This document shows positions 12,483 to 24,569 of a stretch of 64,000 bases of DNA, in pieces (position 1 is the first letter of the stretch; each line of letters opens with the position of its first letter). The stretch spans positions 1 to 64,000 of the forward strand of contig MU832054.1 of NCBI GenBank assembly GCA_029204225.1, in the 5' to 3' direction. The notes under the pieces are model-generated. The model did no database searches. It was not told the DNA's origin and was given only the letters and a program-made list of their open reading frames with translations. A program made the translations under genes and the position numbers. The DNA is from Diphasiastrum complanatum (Eukaryota; Streptophyta; Lycopodiopsida; Lycopodiales; Lycopodiaceae).

Positions 12483-14157
12483 CTAGTTTAAATTTCAAAT
12501 TTAAGTTTGCACATATTGACCGTAATTTGATTTTATCAATGAACTCATGTCAAGTAAACATTATGACTCAAAGTAGGGATCTCAAAATCAAGCTTTATGA
12601 AGCAATAAAATATCTAATTCGATAAGGCAAAATTTGCAAGGAGAATAGGGAGGAGAAACAACCAAAGATTCAAGCTGAGAGAGCTACTATGCTTAAACTT
12701 GGGAAGAGCATGACCTAAAAGAGGGTGATGACGGTATTATGGCGTAACTCAACTGACTTGGGCTAGAGAAGCAAAACTTCCCTTGTTGTCTATTTTTCAG
12801 AAGCTAAAGACTCAAAATAGAAGAGAGGACACCCAAGAATTAGTGATTGGATATAATTGTTTTACATATGTGATGATGAATGCCTCGGATCACAAGCATC
12901 CAAATGTAATCTCCTCAACTCAGTCAAGTTTCAACAAGAGTCGGTTCGTTTTTTATATCGTTGATGTATAAACCACCATGCACTTCTCACTCTCTCACAA
13001 CCTAGAACATGCCCTTATAAAAGCTAAGCTAGACAAAGTGTTAGACAACATAAGTTGGGACTGTGAGTTTGCCTTTTGTGAAGCAATCAACTCCCCATCC
13101 TAAGTTCTCTCAAGTAATAAAAGTTATTCTCACCTCTACTCGATCGTCCATTCATCGTAATAGCTTATTGTCCAAGAAATTCCAAGTGAAAATACAAGGT
13201 TTGCGAGGACATGCAGACACTAACTTTATGGTTAGGCCTAAATTTCTGAAAGTAGATTAAAGCTAGCTAGTTAATTTCCAGAGGTTGAACTTTAACTGCC
13301 ACTCATTTGATATCTTGAGGATGATTTGGCATCAGTTTGTTGCTCTTTACCTCGAGCTCCTTGAAGGGTCCTATTTTGTAGGGATGCAAAAGTGAAAATG
13401 GTGCACCACGCATCCTATCACTCTCATCTTGATGGATTATGAGGTCCAATCATGTTTAAAGGTTCATAATCATGGGGTCCAATCACATTCTTGTTGAAGT
13501 ACAATACTAAGGACCATAAATGAACCTACATAAGGCTCCAAGAGTGATTGATTGATTGAGACACATATCTATTGCAAAACTAGTCACAAGATTTTAAACT
13601 AGAATAGCAATATTGGATTCCACAATCAAAAGCATTTATCAAACATGGAATTCCGACCCCACACATGTGTGGTACGGCCTCTAGTATGGCCTATTATCAA
13701 AGATTAAGCGTAAGTTTAGATACCAAAGCATTCACAAAAATTCAAGACAAATGTGTAAAAAACTCAAGATTGCCAATTTGCTCCAAAAATTCTCTCTCTA
13801 TGGAATGATGGATTGTATGTACAATAGGGCTCTTCTCATCTCAAGTTAGGTGAAAATCCAGCATGTAATAAGGTAGATGATTGACTAATTTTGCCCTAAT
13901 TTGTCAATCTCGCCTAACCCTAAAGTTTTGCGAAGTTGGTGGCTAGGTAGATCAACCACCTCCATGATTTAAGGAATTTGGCTCAATCATTTAGGAATTA
14001 TGACCAAACAAATCTAACTAACCCTATGAATGATATATAACCCTATCTGTAGGAGGAACTCAAGTTCACACTATATGCTTGATGGAGAGCTCATTGTACA
14101 TACACACTCTTTGAGAATTTGAGAGATTGATTTTGGAGCTAAAACAAGATTTTAAAG

Positions 14158-14207
14158 CCAGAACATTGAGGTCAGATAATGAGCTAGAACATTGAGGTCA
14201 AATAATG
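14158..14207 (+). repeat. 26-bp tandem doublet
   Basis: Two copies of AGAACATTGAGGTCA followed by ATAATG, 26 bases apart, with one or two differences. Confidence 0.75.
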
Positions 14208-14519
14208 TTGATGAGTACATGTCAAAGGATTTTTGGAACTATTGTAGCACTTGTGAAATCAAAAGACAACTCTCAAGTCCTAGGACTAGTATTTCTAGAG
14301 AATAGGAGATTGTGTGAGTGTGCAAAAACTATGACAAAAATGAAAAAAGTCTCATAGTAGAGCAAGTTTTATCGAAGACATTGAGCTAGTTTTTCTCCCT
14401 TTATTTGAATCAATTTAGATCATCAATACTAGTTCTTAGCCTTTGTTCAATCATATTTAGATGCTTATATGATATTGGATACATTTGGTACAGTGGCGAT
14501 TGATTGTGTTATTCTTAGT

Positions 14520-14600
14520 TCCGTTGGCTAAGTTTGTTAGCCAAGCTTGGCATCCAAAGTTTCTTTGGTCCCAGGTTCAAGTCGTACTTGGAAACCAAGA
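14520..14600 (+). mobile_element. Possible tRNA-derived SINE fragment
   Basis: An A-box-like TGGCTAAGTTT (14525-14535) and a B-box-like GTTCAAGTC (14575-14583) lie about 40 bases apart, as in RNA polymerase III promoters of tRNA-related SINEs. The A box departs from consensus in its last bases, there is no tRNA cloverleaf, and no poly-A tail or target duplication was identified. Confidence 0.3.
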
Positions 14601-17323
14601 AGCATTACTTCTCATCTAAGTTTTGCATTTGTTGTGTGTCTTGTTCACCCATTTCTTGAGTAAAACTTTCACCCCAAGTACAATTTTTATTGGTAAAATC
14701 TCATTTGAAAACTTTGTACTTTTTATCACTTTCATCAACAATTTTCATATTCACCTCAAATTTTGCAAACACTAGCATATTCAATACTTGTTTAGGCATC
14801 ATTCTTAAGTAATAGAGAGGTTTGTGCATAAAGTAGTTAGTTAGGCTTGTCAAAGAAAATAGCTTGCAATGGAAATTGAAATTGTCGGACTTTGTTGGAG
14901 GAAGAAAACATTGCACAGTCATTGATTTAACATATTGTCATCACATCTCAACGTTGCTAAATGTTACTATCAACTTGGTGATTACAAAATTTGTATCGGT
15001 CACTTGTCTCAAGAAAAAAAAATGATGTGATAATAAGTTGCTTGCTACATCACTAATAATGTCAACTTTTGTTCATATTATTTGAGGGAAAGTTATCTAG
15101 GCACTCTTACAAGCTCTCTTTTAGTGAGTGCATGAAGTTTGAGGATTTATTAACTCGTGTTGAAGGAAAAATGCATTCTTGGAATAATATCCGAAGTATC
15201 CCTTTTGTGAATTGCAACACACTTTTAACCATTCCCCCAATGCAAGAAAAATGTGACGACTTTGCCTCATGCAAAGTGATGATACTTTACTTCAACAAAT
15301 TCAAACACTTATATCAATAGGATTTTGAACTCTTGCATTCTTGCTAAACATATTTAAACATTAGAAATAACATCTATTTGATCAATTTCTCCCAATTTTT
15401 TTTACTATCTCTAACCACACTTTCATGAGCATTAATGGCATGCTCAAATTTTCCTTGTATTTTGGAGATACCTTTGAAAATACGATTTTCGTGTGTTTAT
15501 TAGCCATTGGCACATTCCACCAAAACTCATGTGCACATCCAACAAGATATTGACACCCAGCAGTTGACATTATGCCAAGGTCTTCATGTGAATAGTCAAC
15601 AAGTGGGTACCACATAGCACATGCATCGGTGGAATGTGTATGTGATATGTGGCAGCCACTCATTGGTTGTCCACATGAACTATAATACTAAACGAAATCA
15701 ACTATTGAAAAAATGAAACTTGTACTTAGACATAACATGGTAGAAGGCTTCTTTCCTTGGATCCTCTTGCCTTGCTTGGAAGTGCCCAAGGAGTGTGGGC
15801 GCTGACTCCCAGCCTTGAGCAATCGGTCGTTGAGGCAAGGCCTTCCACCTCCCTTAAGCTTATGCTGGACTAATTTCTTTGCTTCATTTTAACTAAGAGC
15901 ATCATCAATACCATATGTTAGCTTTAGAACTTTAACCCCCTAATAAAATATATTCATATCATAAATCCCTTTGTATTTTTATTCTTGCATTTCGAAGGGT
16001 TTATAAAGCACATGACTTGTTTATGAGAAATATCCAATGCATTATACCTTGTTATGCCCATATGGGGCTTTTTGAGGGAACTTCATGTTCCCATGCTCAA
16101 ACCATATGAATAACCGTTTCTTTCATGAAATAATAATGAACGAAATTGACTAGGTTAAATAGAGTTTTACCACATTAGAAAGGAGCAAATTGTATGTCGG
16201 TCTCAAATTTGAGAACCCAGGAGTATGGGCACTATAAAAGGACTGAATGGTTTTATGTTGATTTGAGACCCTGGGCACATAGCCAATATAAAAGGATCAA
16301 ATGGTATTTATTCCAGACCAGGATTTGAGAACTAGGCTTGATGGTTATCTTGGCCTAAGTTCTCAAATTTGTAAAAGCCCTTTGATCTAGGATTCCCCCC
16401 TCTACATGACAGATCAACTCAACATTTCATGTTCTATCTTAAAGTGCATAAAATTCCTCAGATTTTGTTGTTCTTCACGAGGTTCACAAGCTTCAGTGCT
16501 TGTTAGGCTAGGTTTCCAAAATTGATTTCGCAAGTGTTATTTTTATTTAAATATTCAAAATGGAATTGCAGAAAGGAAAAATATGAATTTTGAGCGCAAC
16601 AGCTTGTGTCCCATGCCTTTTTGCCAAGTAAAAGCCTATTGTAGAGGGCCATAACCCAAGGCAAAAGGGCCCTTCCATAGGTGGCTATGAACAAAAGCTT
16701 CCCTTGCTTGAAAATGGGGGTAGTAGAAAAAGGCCACAATTAGATAGATGTCGATTTACACAACCATGTGTCTAAAAGGTTGAGTAAAAAGAACACTGCG
16801 ATTGTGAATCCTATATTATGCCTAGAGAGGTCATAAAAACATCTTCACAATACTTGAGAACTTACTCTCATGAATCCTAATGTCCATAATGTATGTCATT
16901 CCAAATCTTAAATAAATCAATGGTCCAAAATAAGTTTGGGAACCACCAATACCTACCACATGATAATGGAATCTCATTTTTTCTTAGAAACATGACTAGC
17001 TGTGATTTTTAGCCTAAAAATATAGAGCCCTCACACACAAAATCTTGAAAATACGGTCGTGGATGGAATCATTGACAATCTTGTGGGCCCCACATATTGC
17101 CTACATAAAATCAAACTCTAAGAGAACTTTGTGCCATGTGGCATAAAGTCATGTACCATAAGATTTGTTTATGGGCCCCACATATTCAATCTTTATACCA
17201 TCGAGCTTGGTTAATTTAGCAGTGATTTTTAAAAAAAAATTGTGCTTGTCGACACATGTAGAGATATAATATTTCCTCCTCTATACTCATTGCTACCGTG
17301 GCTCGACAAGAGGACTTGCCATG

Positions 17324-17325
<2 letters not shown>

Positions 17326-17395
<70 letters not shown>
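17326..17395 (+). repeat. (CA)n(TA)n compound microsatellite
   Basis: About 24 CA units pass directly into about 10 TA units. Confidence 0.95.
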
Positions 17396-18007
17396 GTATT
17401 TTATGTATATGCACATTATCTAGTCTATACCAAAAGAACCCGACTCAAAACACACAATATTAGATCCATAAAAAAATACTATGCATGATTATGGCCCATA
17501 AATAGTGCATATAAAAGGCGTATATGCCCTCATTTTTCAGCATAAAGTACAATTCATTGACCATGTTTTCCAACCTGTGTAAACACCGGTGTTGGAGGTA
17601 TATAGGTGCTCGGGTGGTATCAACAATGATATTATTATTGGTATCGTAGGACATACCTCGCCGATATATGATTTTGTAATACTAGGGTTGATACTTGACT
17701 CAGGCTGGTTTAAGCTCATCAATGCAGATATCGATACCCAGATTAGGGACAAAAAATTCGGTTTTAGCATGGTATCAATATGGTATATATTTTTAGTTGG
17801 TTTCCAAAAGTTACATATGTGAGAAATATTATTCATGGTGCCGCAAACATTGGTGGGCACCAACAAAGTATTGGCATTTCAAATCATATGCATATAACAT
17901 TAAAAAAGATCATGCTTTTCATTAAATGCCACCCTTGATAAATAAAAGTCTAATTTTAGAAAAAAAATTATATACTTATACCTAAGCTTATATTCAAATG
18001 GTATCAC

Positions 18008-18082
18008 CAGGCTTGCAATACCCATGCCTGACTGGTATCAAATTGCAAGCCTGGGTATCCGGGCATGGGTATTGCAAGCCTG
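18008..18082. repeat. Perfect 21-bp inverted repeat
   Basis: The arm at 18008-18028 (CAGGCTTGCAATACCCATGCC, split here as CAGGCTTGCAA and TACCCATGCC) is the exact reverse complement of 18062-18082. The 33-base spacer holds a further partial copy, ATTGCAAGCCTG, at 18042. The phrase TGACTGGTATCAAAT follows both arms as a direct repeat. Confidence 0.85.
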
Positions 18083-18572
18083 ACTGGTATCAAATTTTTT
18101 GAAAAAGTGTAATAGAAAGCCCGGATGGTTTCAAAATATTAACACACCCTCACATTCTAAGTGGCCAAAGGAGATTATTGTCTTAAGGCATCATAATAAC
18201 TTCATGAAACTCCTCAAATAAAGCATGCTTAGGTAAGCCAAGCATTGAGGAAACAAAGGGGGACAAGTCTATCAAAGAAGCACTTCAATGCAACTATCAG
18301 GAACATCAAATGACTACAATATAGAGTAAAATGAAACTCTCCTATAATTTAGGCTTCCTCAAGTTAAATGTCAATAGCAGCAAATAAAGCAGGAGGCACT
18401 GATTTTACCCCATTTGGTTTTGAAATTCCTTCAGTGCTTCCACAAAAGGGCTCCTCCTCATATATAAGCCACCATGATTGAACCCTTTTACTTATCCATA
18501 TAGTGTCATGTATCAGATTAAGAGCTGTGAAAATACAGTCTTTTCCTGTCTTTTAAAGTGCAGATATATCAG

Positions 18573-19532
18573 TCATGAAGTGGGTTTGAAGCTTTTAAAG
18601 TGTGCATTGTGGAGGAAGGCGAGCTGAAAGTAGTGCAATGCTTGTGTCAGAGTAAGGTACCTCCAAGAACTAGTATTCATAATGCTCAGCCTCAACTCGT
18701 TCAGCTCAAAGCACTTACTCTTATTCAAGTCTTCATCTCCAACCACCATAGGACACAGTGTCAGGGACATCTCGGGCACCTCGTCATCCGCTACAGAATG
18801 TGACAGCCGGAAAAATAGATCTACTTCAGCGATTTCGTTACTGCTACCAGCTAATGTGCAGCAAAAATGAGCCGGCAATGTATCGGCGTAGTTGCAGATA
18901 CTCCCCATCACATGTCCAGATCCTTGAGCATCAAGCAGTTGCAGAATCTTTGAACTACCTTTGACCATCACTGCCCAGCTCACGTTCAGCTCTTTCATCT
19001 CATTCTTACTCCACTTTTGAGAACACGCTGGAACGGTTGCCCTGATGGTGGGAGAGGTCTGGGGGGAAGATTTCCAGAGACAACTTTTAAATGACAATTC
19101 CTGCAATGGCAGTTTAAAGCAAAATGTACTATCTTCGCCTGAAAAATAAATTGGATGAAAAAACTCTCCCCCGCGAGTGAATGAGAAGACCGTAGATTCC
19201 TTGTGAGTGATATCCAAGAAAAATATGAGATCTTCCATCAGCAACCGAGGATTCAGAGGCTTCAACTTATGTGAGTGTGTCAGGAATAACCGAGCCTGGC
19301 TCCTCAAAGAGTAAAACTTATGGTACTTCCCCGCAGCCTGCACAGCAAGAAGCCCGGTTTCTTCAGCCAACGATGGCCATTTGGACAAACACAAGTTTTT
19401 CCAAAGCTCATCCTTCATGGCTGCTTCAGACCACCGCCTGCACACACAAGCTGCAACCTGCAAACTCTTTGCATCCAATCTCTCAAAAATAAGCATCAAC
19501 AACTGCCACTCATCCTCCATGCTCGCTATCAC
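18573..19532 (-). CDS. F-box protein, single exon, 319 aa
   Basis: The N-terminus reads as an F-box, the part that binds SKP1 in SCF ubiquitin ligases: residues about 7-52, with LLMLIFERLDAKSL, then VCRRWSEAA and LWKNLCLSKWP. The remaining 260 residues carry no kelch, leucine-rich or other repeat that I recognise. They include EDLIFFLDI and, near the end, SSWRYLTLTQALHYFQL. Plants have several such F-box families of about 300 residues without a named substrate domain; a link to the At5g39250 type is a guess from the LxFFxDI segment. The start is the first ATG; a second at residue 5 would also leave the F-box whole. The frame is open throughout in a region otherwise full of stops, which supports a real gene. 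The target is unknown. Confidence 0.82.
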   Translation of the reverse strand: MIASMEDEWQLLMLIFERLDAKSLQVAACVCRRWSEAAMKDELWKNLCLSKWPSLAEETGLLAVQAAGKYHKFYSLRSQARLFLTHSHKLKPLNPRLLMEDLIFFLDITHKESTVFSFTRGGEFFHPIYFSGEDSTFCFKLPLQELSFKSCLWKSSPQTSPTIRATVPACSQKWSKNEMKELNVSWAVMVKGSSKILQLLDAQGSGHVMGSICNYADTLPAHFCCTLAGSSNEIAEVDLFFRLSHSVADDEVPEMSLTLCPMVVGDEDLNKSKCFELNELRLSIMNTSSWRYLTLTQALHYFQLAFLHNAHFKSFKPTS

Positions 19533-19860
19533 CCAACTGGAAAATCCACAATCTACAACTTATACCAACAAACTACATCATCAGATCAGCAATTTTACAA
19601 TTTATCTACAATTTTTCCTCTCTACTAGATCTGTATTATAAAAATGAAGAAGGATGTTGTATTATAAGCATGGGGATGGGAGAAAGGGAGTGTGGCGAGC
19701 AGGAGGGAGGGAGGGCGAGAGCGCAAGCCGGAAGGTGGAAGACACGCGCTTATTTGCCATTTCTTTTACGTGTCCCCGTTCACTGTCCACGTGGCACCTA
19801 GTCAAACTTCATAACTAAGTCACCAAATGGCCATTACCTAAGTACTACCTACTAATGTTC
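19533..19860 (-). promoter_or_regulatory. Upstream region of the F-box gene
   Basis: On the minus strand this precedes the F-box ATG. TATAATAC-like sequences occur about 105-140 bases upstream of the ATG, and a G/A-rich stretch lies at 19680-19740. No experimental start is implied. Confidence 0.3.
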
Positions 19861-19957
19861 TAAAACCGGCATAGTTCAAGAATGGAATCGGCATCTTTTT
19901 TTAAAAATTGGCATGGCAAAAATTTTACAGAATTTTTTATGTCATAAATCTTGGATT

Positions 19958-20482
19958 TTATAGGGGAAAACCGGCAAGTAAGGTACCAGTCATAAATTGA
20001 CTTAGGGAGTTGATTGCAAAGGCTATGTTTGGTCCGGTACAAATGATGGCGTACATAAGAGATTCTATTATTGAATGATAAGGATACTCACGCATCTGTT
20101 CATTCTCTTCGATTGTTCGGGGACATTGGTCCTTCGACAATTGAAGACCTGGTTCCATTGGTGGGAGAGCTAACTTGCAATTAACAAGATTATATCTGAC
20201 TAACATATTGTAGATGTACCTTTGCTGAGTAATGTAAATCAACTTTCAATTTCTGTCTCTTTGGATTTGAATACCAAGACAGAAATGAGCTTCGCCCAGA
20301 TCGGTCATGTCGAATTCAAAAGATAGCATTGTCTTAGCTTCTTTTATTAGATCGATACTGTTGCTGAAAAGCAATGTGTCGTCCACATACAAAGTGATAA
20401 TGATAAAAGACTACTGCATTGTCTTGAAGTAAACATTGGAATCTGAAGAGCTTGGTGTGTAGCCGGGATCTATAAGAAAAGT
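19958..20482 (-). pseudogene. Ty1/copia reverse transcriptase / RNase H remnant
   Basis: Minus-strand translation gives LYVDDTLLFSNSIDLIKEAK, then FDMTDLGEAHFCLGIQIQRD, then after a stop YITQQRYIYNMLVRY, TPMEPGL-like PPMEPGLQLSKDQCP and ESLMYAIICTGPNIAFAINS. This is the typical copia order from the YVDD active site to the RNase H connection (MTDLGE, QQ.YI, MEPG, SLMY..CTRPDIA). Stops interrupt it and both ends are missing. Confidence 0.88.
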
Positions 20483-21604
20483 ATTAAAGAGGGAGTGTGA
20501 AAGATTCAACTAGTTTGATCATATTTGCTATATTTCCATATTTGGTATATTGAGGCCAACTTTTGTTTTTAGATTTAGAGATTGACTTTTCAAAGTTTAT
20601 TAGTCTAAATGTCATTTGAATAAACACTTTTTGAAAGTGTGGGAAAGTTAGAAGGCGAGTTTGAGTAGATTCAAATTTGAATGTTGGGTTAGCATTTTGA
20701 AGGGAAAGCCAAGTGGCCAAATAGGGTTTGGACCTGCTATAACCGGATGTAACTCGTGGAGAGAGTGATCTTCTTTCTTCTCTATCTCATTTCATGCTTA
20801 TACATGGTTCTCTTGGGTTCTACTATCCATTGGTGCACTATACTACAATTTTATGTGTAGAATGATCTATATTTGCTATTTTTGGATCCACATGTGTGAA
20901 ATACAGTAGCTTGCTGGTTTTGTACGGACAACAACAATACTTTATCATTTCATTCAAGTTTGATCAAGTTCTATAAGTGTTTGCATCTCATTTTGTGTGT
21001 AGATGCTGATTTTTCTACATTGGTGAGATTGGTAGTGTATTTCTCTTTCTAACCAAAGATCTTTTAAGTGGATTGGATTATAATGATCTAAAATCTTCAC
21101 AGGAAGACTGTTTTTAACATCTAAAAAAGACAAGCCTGTAGATGGGTCTAAGTGATTTTTACTATTGTTGGTCTACAGGGCTGGAATTTAGGGCTCTTGG
21201 CTCGCCTAACTCAAATTAGACTTATCAGTATGTGTTCTAGCCATGGTCAAATAGGAGAACCAAGACAATGAAAATTGGGAGAGATATTGAGGTTTTTGTC
21301 TCCTAGAGTGACTTTTGCTGCTGCACTTGGCTGAATAGTGGAGGATGAACTGTTCAGATCATTGGCAAATGGGATTTTCCTCACTGGCATTGATATCAAA
21401 GTTTCTTGATGAGGATTCACTTATCTTTGTCTAGCTTTTTTGATTCACTTTGTTCTACGATATAATGTTTGGTGGCCTTCAGCTTGCTTATAGAGGCCGA
21501 AGAACTTTTTCACATATTGGTTTTTGGATGGTTAAGGTTTCTCGAACACTGCACGATATCTTGCGTAATTTAAGTTCGCTCTATTTTTTTCATTTATTCG
21601 TGAC

Positions 21605-21605
<1 letters not shown>
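20483..21605. other. Region without recognised features
   Basis: No protein similarity or clear repeat was seen. It may be copia LTR or leader sequence, since it sits between copia RT on one side and PBS-like sequences on the other, but no LTR partner was found. Confidence 0.4.

Positions 21606-21683
<78 letters not shown>
21606..21683 (+). repeat. (CT)n microsatellite
   Basis: A pure CT run of nearly 40 units. Confidence 0.95.
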
Positions 21684-21687
<4 letters not shown>

Positions 21688-21987
21688 CACCTCTCTTTAT
21701 TTTTATGGCTATTTATCATCTCGAAACCCTAAAAAAATTGTAACCCTAAAAAAATTTCTCTCCATTCTCGTAGCTCTTTGCCGGTGGTTGTAGGCATCTC
21801 TTCGGTGCCATCTACCCAGGGAAATAGCCCTTCTCCCTTTAGTATGAGAGAGGTCTTCAACTTCCATGCTAGGAAGTTGGACCCAGATGAGTCGAAAATT
21901 GTGTAGATCTTTGACTGCTTGCTACTTATGGATGCCGTTGTTGTGAACTGTTCTTTAAGCTATATCAGCTCTCGGATATGAGCCTGA

Positions 21988-22089
21988 GGCTCTGATACCA
22001 TTGTTAAGAAAGTTGATATCAAGAATGTCAAACACTTTGATACCACTGTTAGAGAATGATGATCCAAAACGTCAAACACTCTGATACCG
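21988..22089 (-). promoter_or_regulatory. Three tandem primer-binding-site-like sequences
   Basis: On the minus strand TGGTATCAGAGCC (22000-21988) is the exact primer-binding site for initiator tRNA-Met used by most plant LTR retrotransposons. Two near copies follow: TGGTATCAAA ending at 22036, and CGGTATCAGAG at 22089-22079. Each is preceded by AACA or AACAG. The minus orientation agrees with the copia RT remnant at 20 kb. Confidence 0.6.
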
Positions 22090-22139
22090 CTGTTGAAGAA
22101 AGTTGATATCCTTGAATGCCATCCTTCGTCGTCTTAAAG

Positions 22140-22730
22140 TCTTTTCTAATGCATCTAAATGATCTTTAGTGGATGAGAAAACACAGAAGTCATCCATAGA
22201 GATTTCTAAGAATTTCCTCAATTTTTTTTGAAAGACGTTTGTCATCATGCGCTAAAATGTAGCAGGTGCATTACACAGACCGAAGGGCATATGCGTATAA
22301 GCGTATGTCCCCCAATCAGTGGTAAAAAATGTTTTTGATCTATCTTCTTCCTTAATGAAGACTTGATTGTAACCGAAAAAACCGTCTAAAAAACTATATC
22401 TTTTGTGTCCAGCTACTTGGTCTAGGATCATTCTGTATATGGTAATGGATGATAGTCTTTTGCTGTGGCAGCATTTAACTTTCTAAAATCTTGACATACC
22501 CTTATTTTACCTGTCTTCTTCTTGGGAACTATCACAATAGGTGATACCCATTCATTACTTAGAACAAGATATATGATACATGCTCTTATGCATTTATCTA
22601 ATTCATCTTTCACTAATAATGAATACTTTGGATTTAACCTGTATTGTCTTTGCCTAACTAGTACGACTCCCTGGATCAAGTCTATTCTATGCTCTCCCCA
22701 TTTAACCAGTATACCGGTTAAATCTTCCAT
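22140..22730 (-). pseudogene. Ty3/gypsy reverse transcriptase remnant
   Basis: The first piece contains EWVSPIVIVPKKKTGKIR and VCQDFRKLNAATAKD, the RT fingers. After a shift come YSFLDGFFGYNQ, FTTDWGTYAY, MPFGLCNAPATF and SMDDFCVFSSTKDHLDALEK. The active-site box reads SMDD instead of the usual YxDD, so the tyrosine position is lost. Stops and frame changes show it is dead. Confidence 0.9.
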
Positions 22731-23108
22731 TGACCAAGCGAATACATTTTGATACTTTTGAAGGAGTATTATGTACTCTTCCCGACTGGTGTTTATACAA
22801 ATTTATAATTTCTCCTTTACTAACTTCTATTTCTACATAATCAGTCTTATCTACCATTCCTTCAATCAGGCTTGCTCTGATTCCACCCAGAACTTCCCTT
22901 GACTCAGATGTTGGAAACTCATTTTTTCTTCCTCGTCTATTTCATAACATTCTATGAAATTGACTAAGAATTCTATAGGTTTTACTATATCCTCACCCCA
23001 TCTCATAAGGTGACCTCCTAATGGACTCTGGCTGTGAGAATGCCTGGAAAGAATATTTGTTTGGTGGACCAATTTATATTAGCATCTGCCTGGTATAACC
23101 ATGGTCTT

Positions 23109-23510
23109 TCAAATAATATTGAGTATGGTGGCGTATCTAATGAGTTTATGACAAAGAAATTCATGACAAAAGTCTCTATCTCTATAATTAACTCTCAACT
23201 CTCCTACTGGTGTGCATCTAGATGCATCTGCTAAATGAATTTCATGATGAGTAGTAGGTTGGATTTGGTCTTCTAATCCTAACTCCTTAACCATTTTCTC
23301 AGTAATTAAGTTGATGATAGATCCTGAGTCTACTAATATTCTATTGATAATATGGCCTCCTATAATGGCACTTATCTCAGGGACTCCAGAATCTCCTCTA
23401 TCTACATATTCTACTCTATTGCTATATGCAGGTATGGATAATGTAACAAACCTCTCCCCTTCCTCAGTCCTTACAGAATGAACTCCTTCATCATCTGATG
23501 TATAACTCAA
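23109..23510 (-). pseudogene. Second aspartic-protease-like segment of the gypsy remnant
   Basis: It has ISAIIGGHIINRILVDSGS, then NLITEKMVKELGLEDQIQP and LADASRCTPVGEL. The DSGS box is the retroviral-type protease active site (usually DTG or DSG). After a frame change it is followed by RPWLYQADA, the protease-RT linker. Confidence 0.75.
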
Positions 23511-23659
23511 TGAGAAGATGTAGGCATCTCACCTTCATATTTATCCTTCTCCCAAGATACGGTAATCCGATTATGGCTCTTTCCTTCCAATGTTACCATC
23601 TGGTCTTAGAAGGTAATCTCCTTCTTCCTCTAGTGGGTAATAACATCTGCTTGATATAG

Positions 23660-23935
23660 CTATGGTCTCCCTAATAAGACTTTGTAAGATGATTCCCTAG
23701 TGGTCTTTAATATAATGAAGTCCATCAAGAACTTATGGTCACCAATGTAAACTGTGACTTGAGACAACTCTCCTATTGGAGTTCTTCTAGTTGCATCTGC
23801 TAATCTCAGATGTCTAAGTGTAGGCGCTATTCTATGATGAATGCCTAACTCATACGCTGTCTCTTCAGTCATTATATTTACACCGGATCCGGAATCTATG
23901 GGTACACTATCTAAGATGCATCCACTAATTATCAC
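23660..23935 (-). pseudogene. First aspartic-protease-like segment of the gypsy remnant
   Basis: It reads MIISGCILDSVPIDSGSG, VNIMTEETAYELGIHHRI, LADATRRTPIGEL and SYKVLLGRP, followed after a stop by LYQAD. The layout matches the segment at 23109-23510 motif for motif, with the same DSGS active-site box. Confidence 0.8.
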
Positions 23936-24569
23936 CTGGATTTCAGGTGGGCCTTAGTCACCATGGTTTATCAGTCCTACGTCGACTAATGGCAACTTAG
24001 TTTTTCTTTTCTTTTTCTTTTGCAAGAACTGTTTATGATTATCCTCTAACAACTGTTTGAAAGTTATATTGGGCATTCTAGAGGCAAAATCTTCCACTAT
24101 GTCATGTGAATGATGTCTAAGTGGGGATGGGTCTCTAGGTATCTCATTACTTATTATTGGATCTGAGAACGTTACTTTTTTAACTTTTTTCGTTTCTTCG
24201 TCTAGGAGTTTCTCAGTAAACTGATATCTGGTTCATAGTATTTTCCATTAGATCTATCAAAGTCTGGGTCTTTAGGAATTTCTACGATTTGCTCTGCAGG
24301 TTGCGTTTTAGTTGTCGCAGTTTTCGCAGTATTCGCATTTTTATCCTTCTTAGTTTTTTTCATATCTCTAAGAGTTGGCATATTCTTCCTACTTCTAGTT
24401 GTGACTTTATTTAAATCTAAGTCTAATTCCGGCCAATCTTGGTTTTGATTTTCTCGGACTCTACTTCTATCCTTTGGACTACCATGTCAATGTTAGATTT
24501 AGATGGCCGTGACTCATCTTCTCTAGGCATATTAACAAACCGCGGTTTAGACCGTGGCTGTTGTGGCTG

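Larger units (their letters stand above)
10932..18572. other. Intergenic region without a recognised gene
   Basis: About 7.6 kb of AT-rich sequence. Its ORFs are all short and resemble nothing I know. Items inside it are listed separately: a three-copy repeat near 12.3 kb, a 26-bp doublet at 14158-14207, a possible SINE near 14.55 kb, a CA/TA tract at 17.3 kb and an inverted repeat at 18.0 kb. The first few hundred bases presumably hold the dynamin 3' UTR. Confidence 0.6.

Noticed and set aside
21450-21743. 97-aa frame with a long Ser-Leu run
   Set aside because: It is mostly a translated CT microsatellite.
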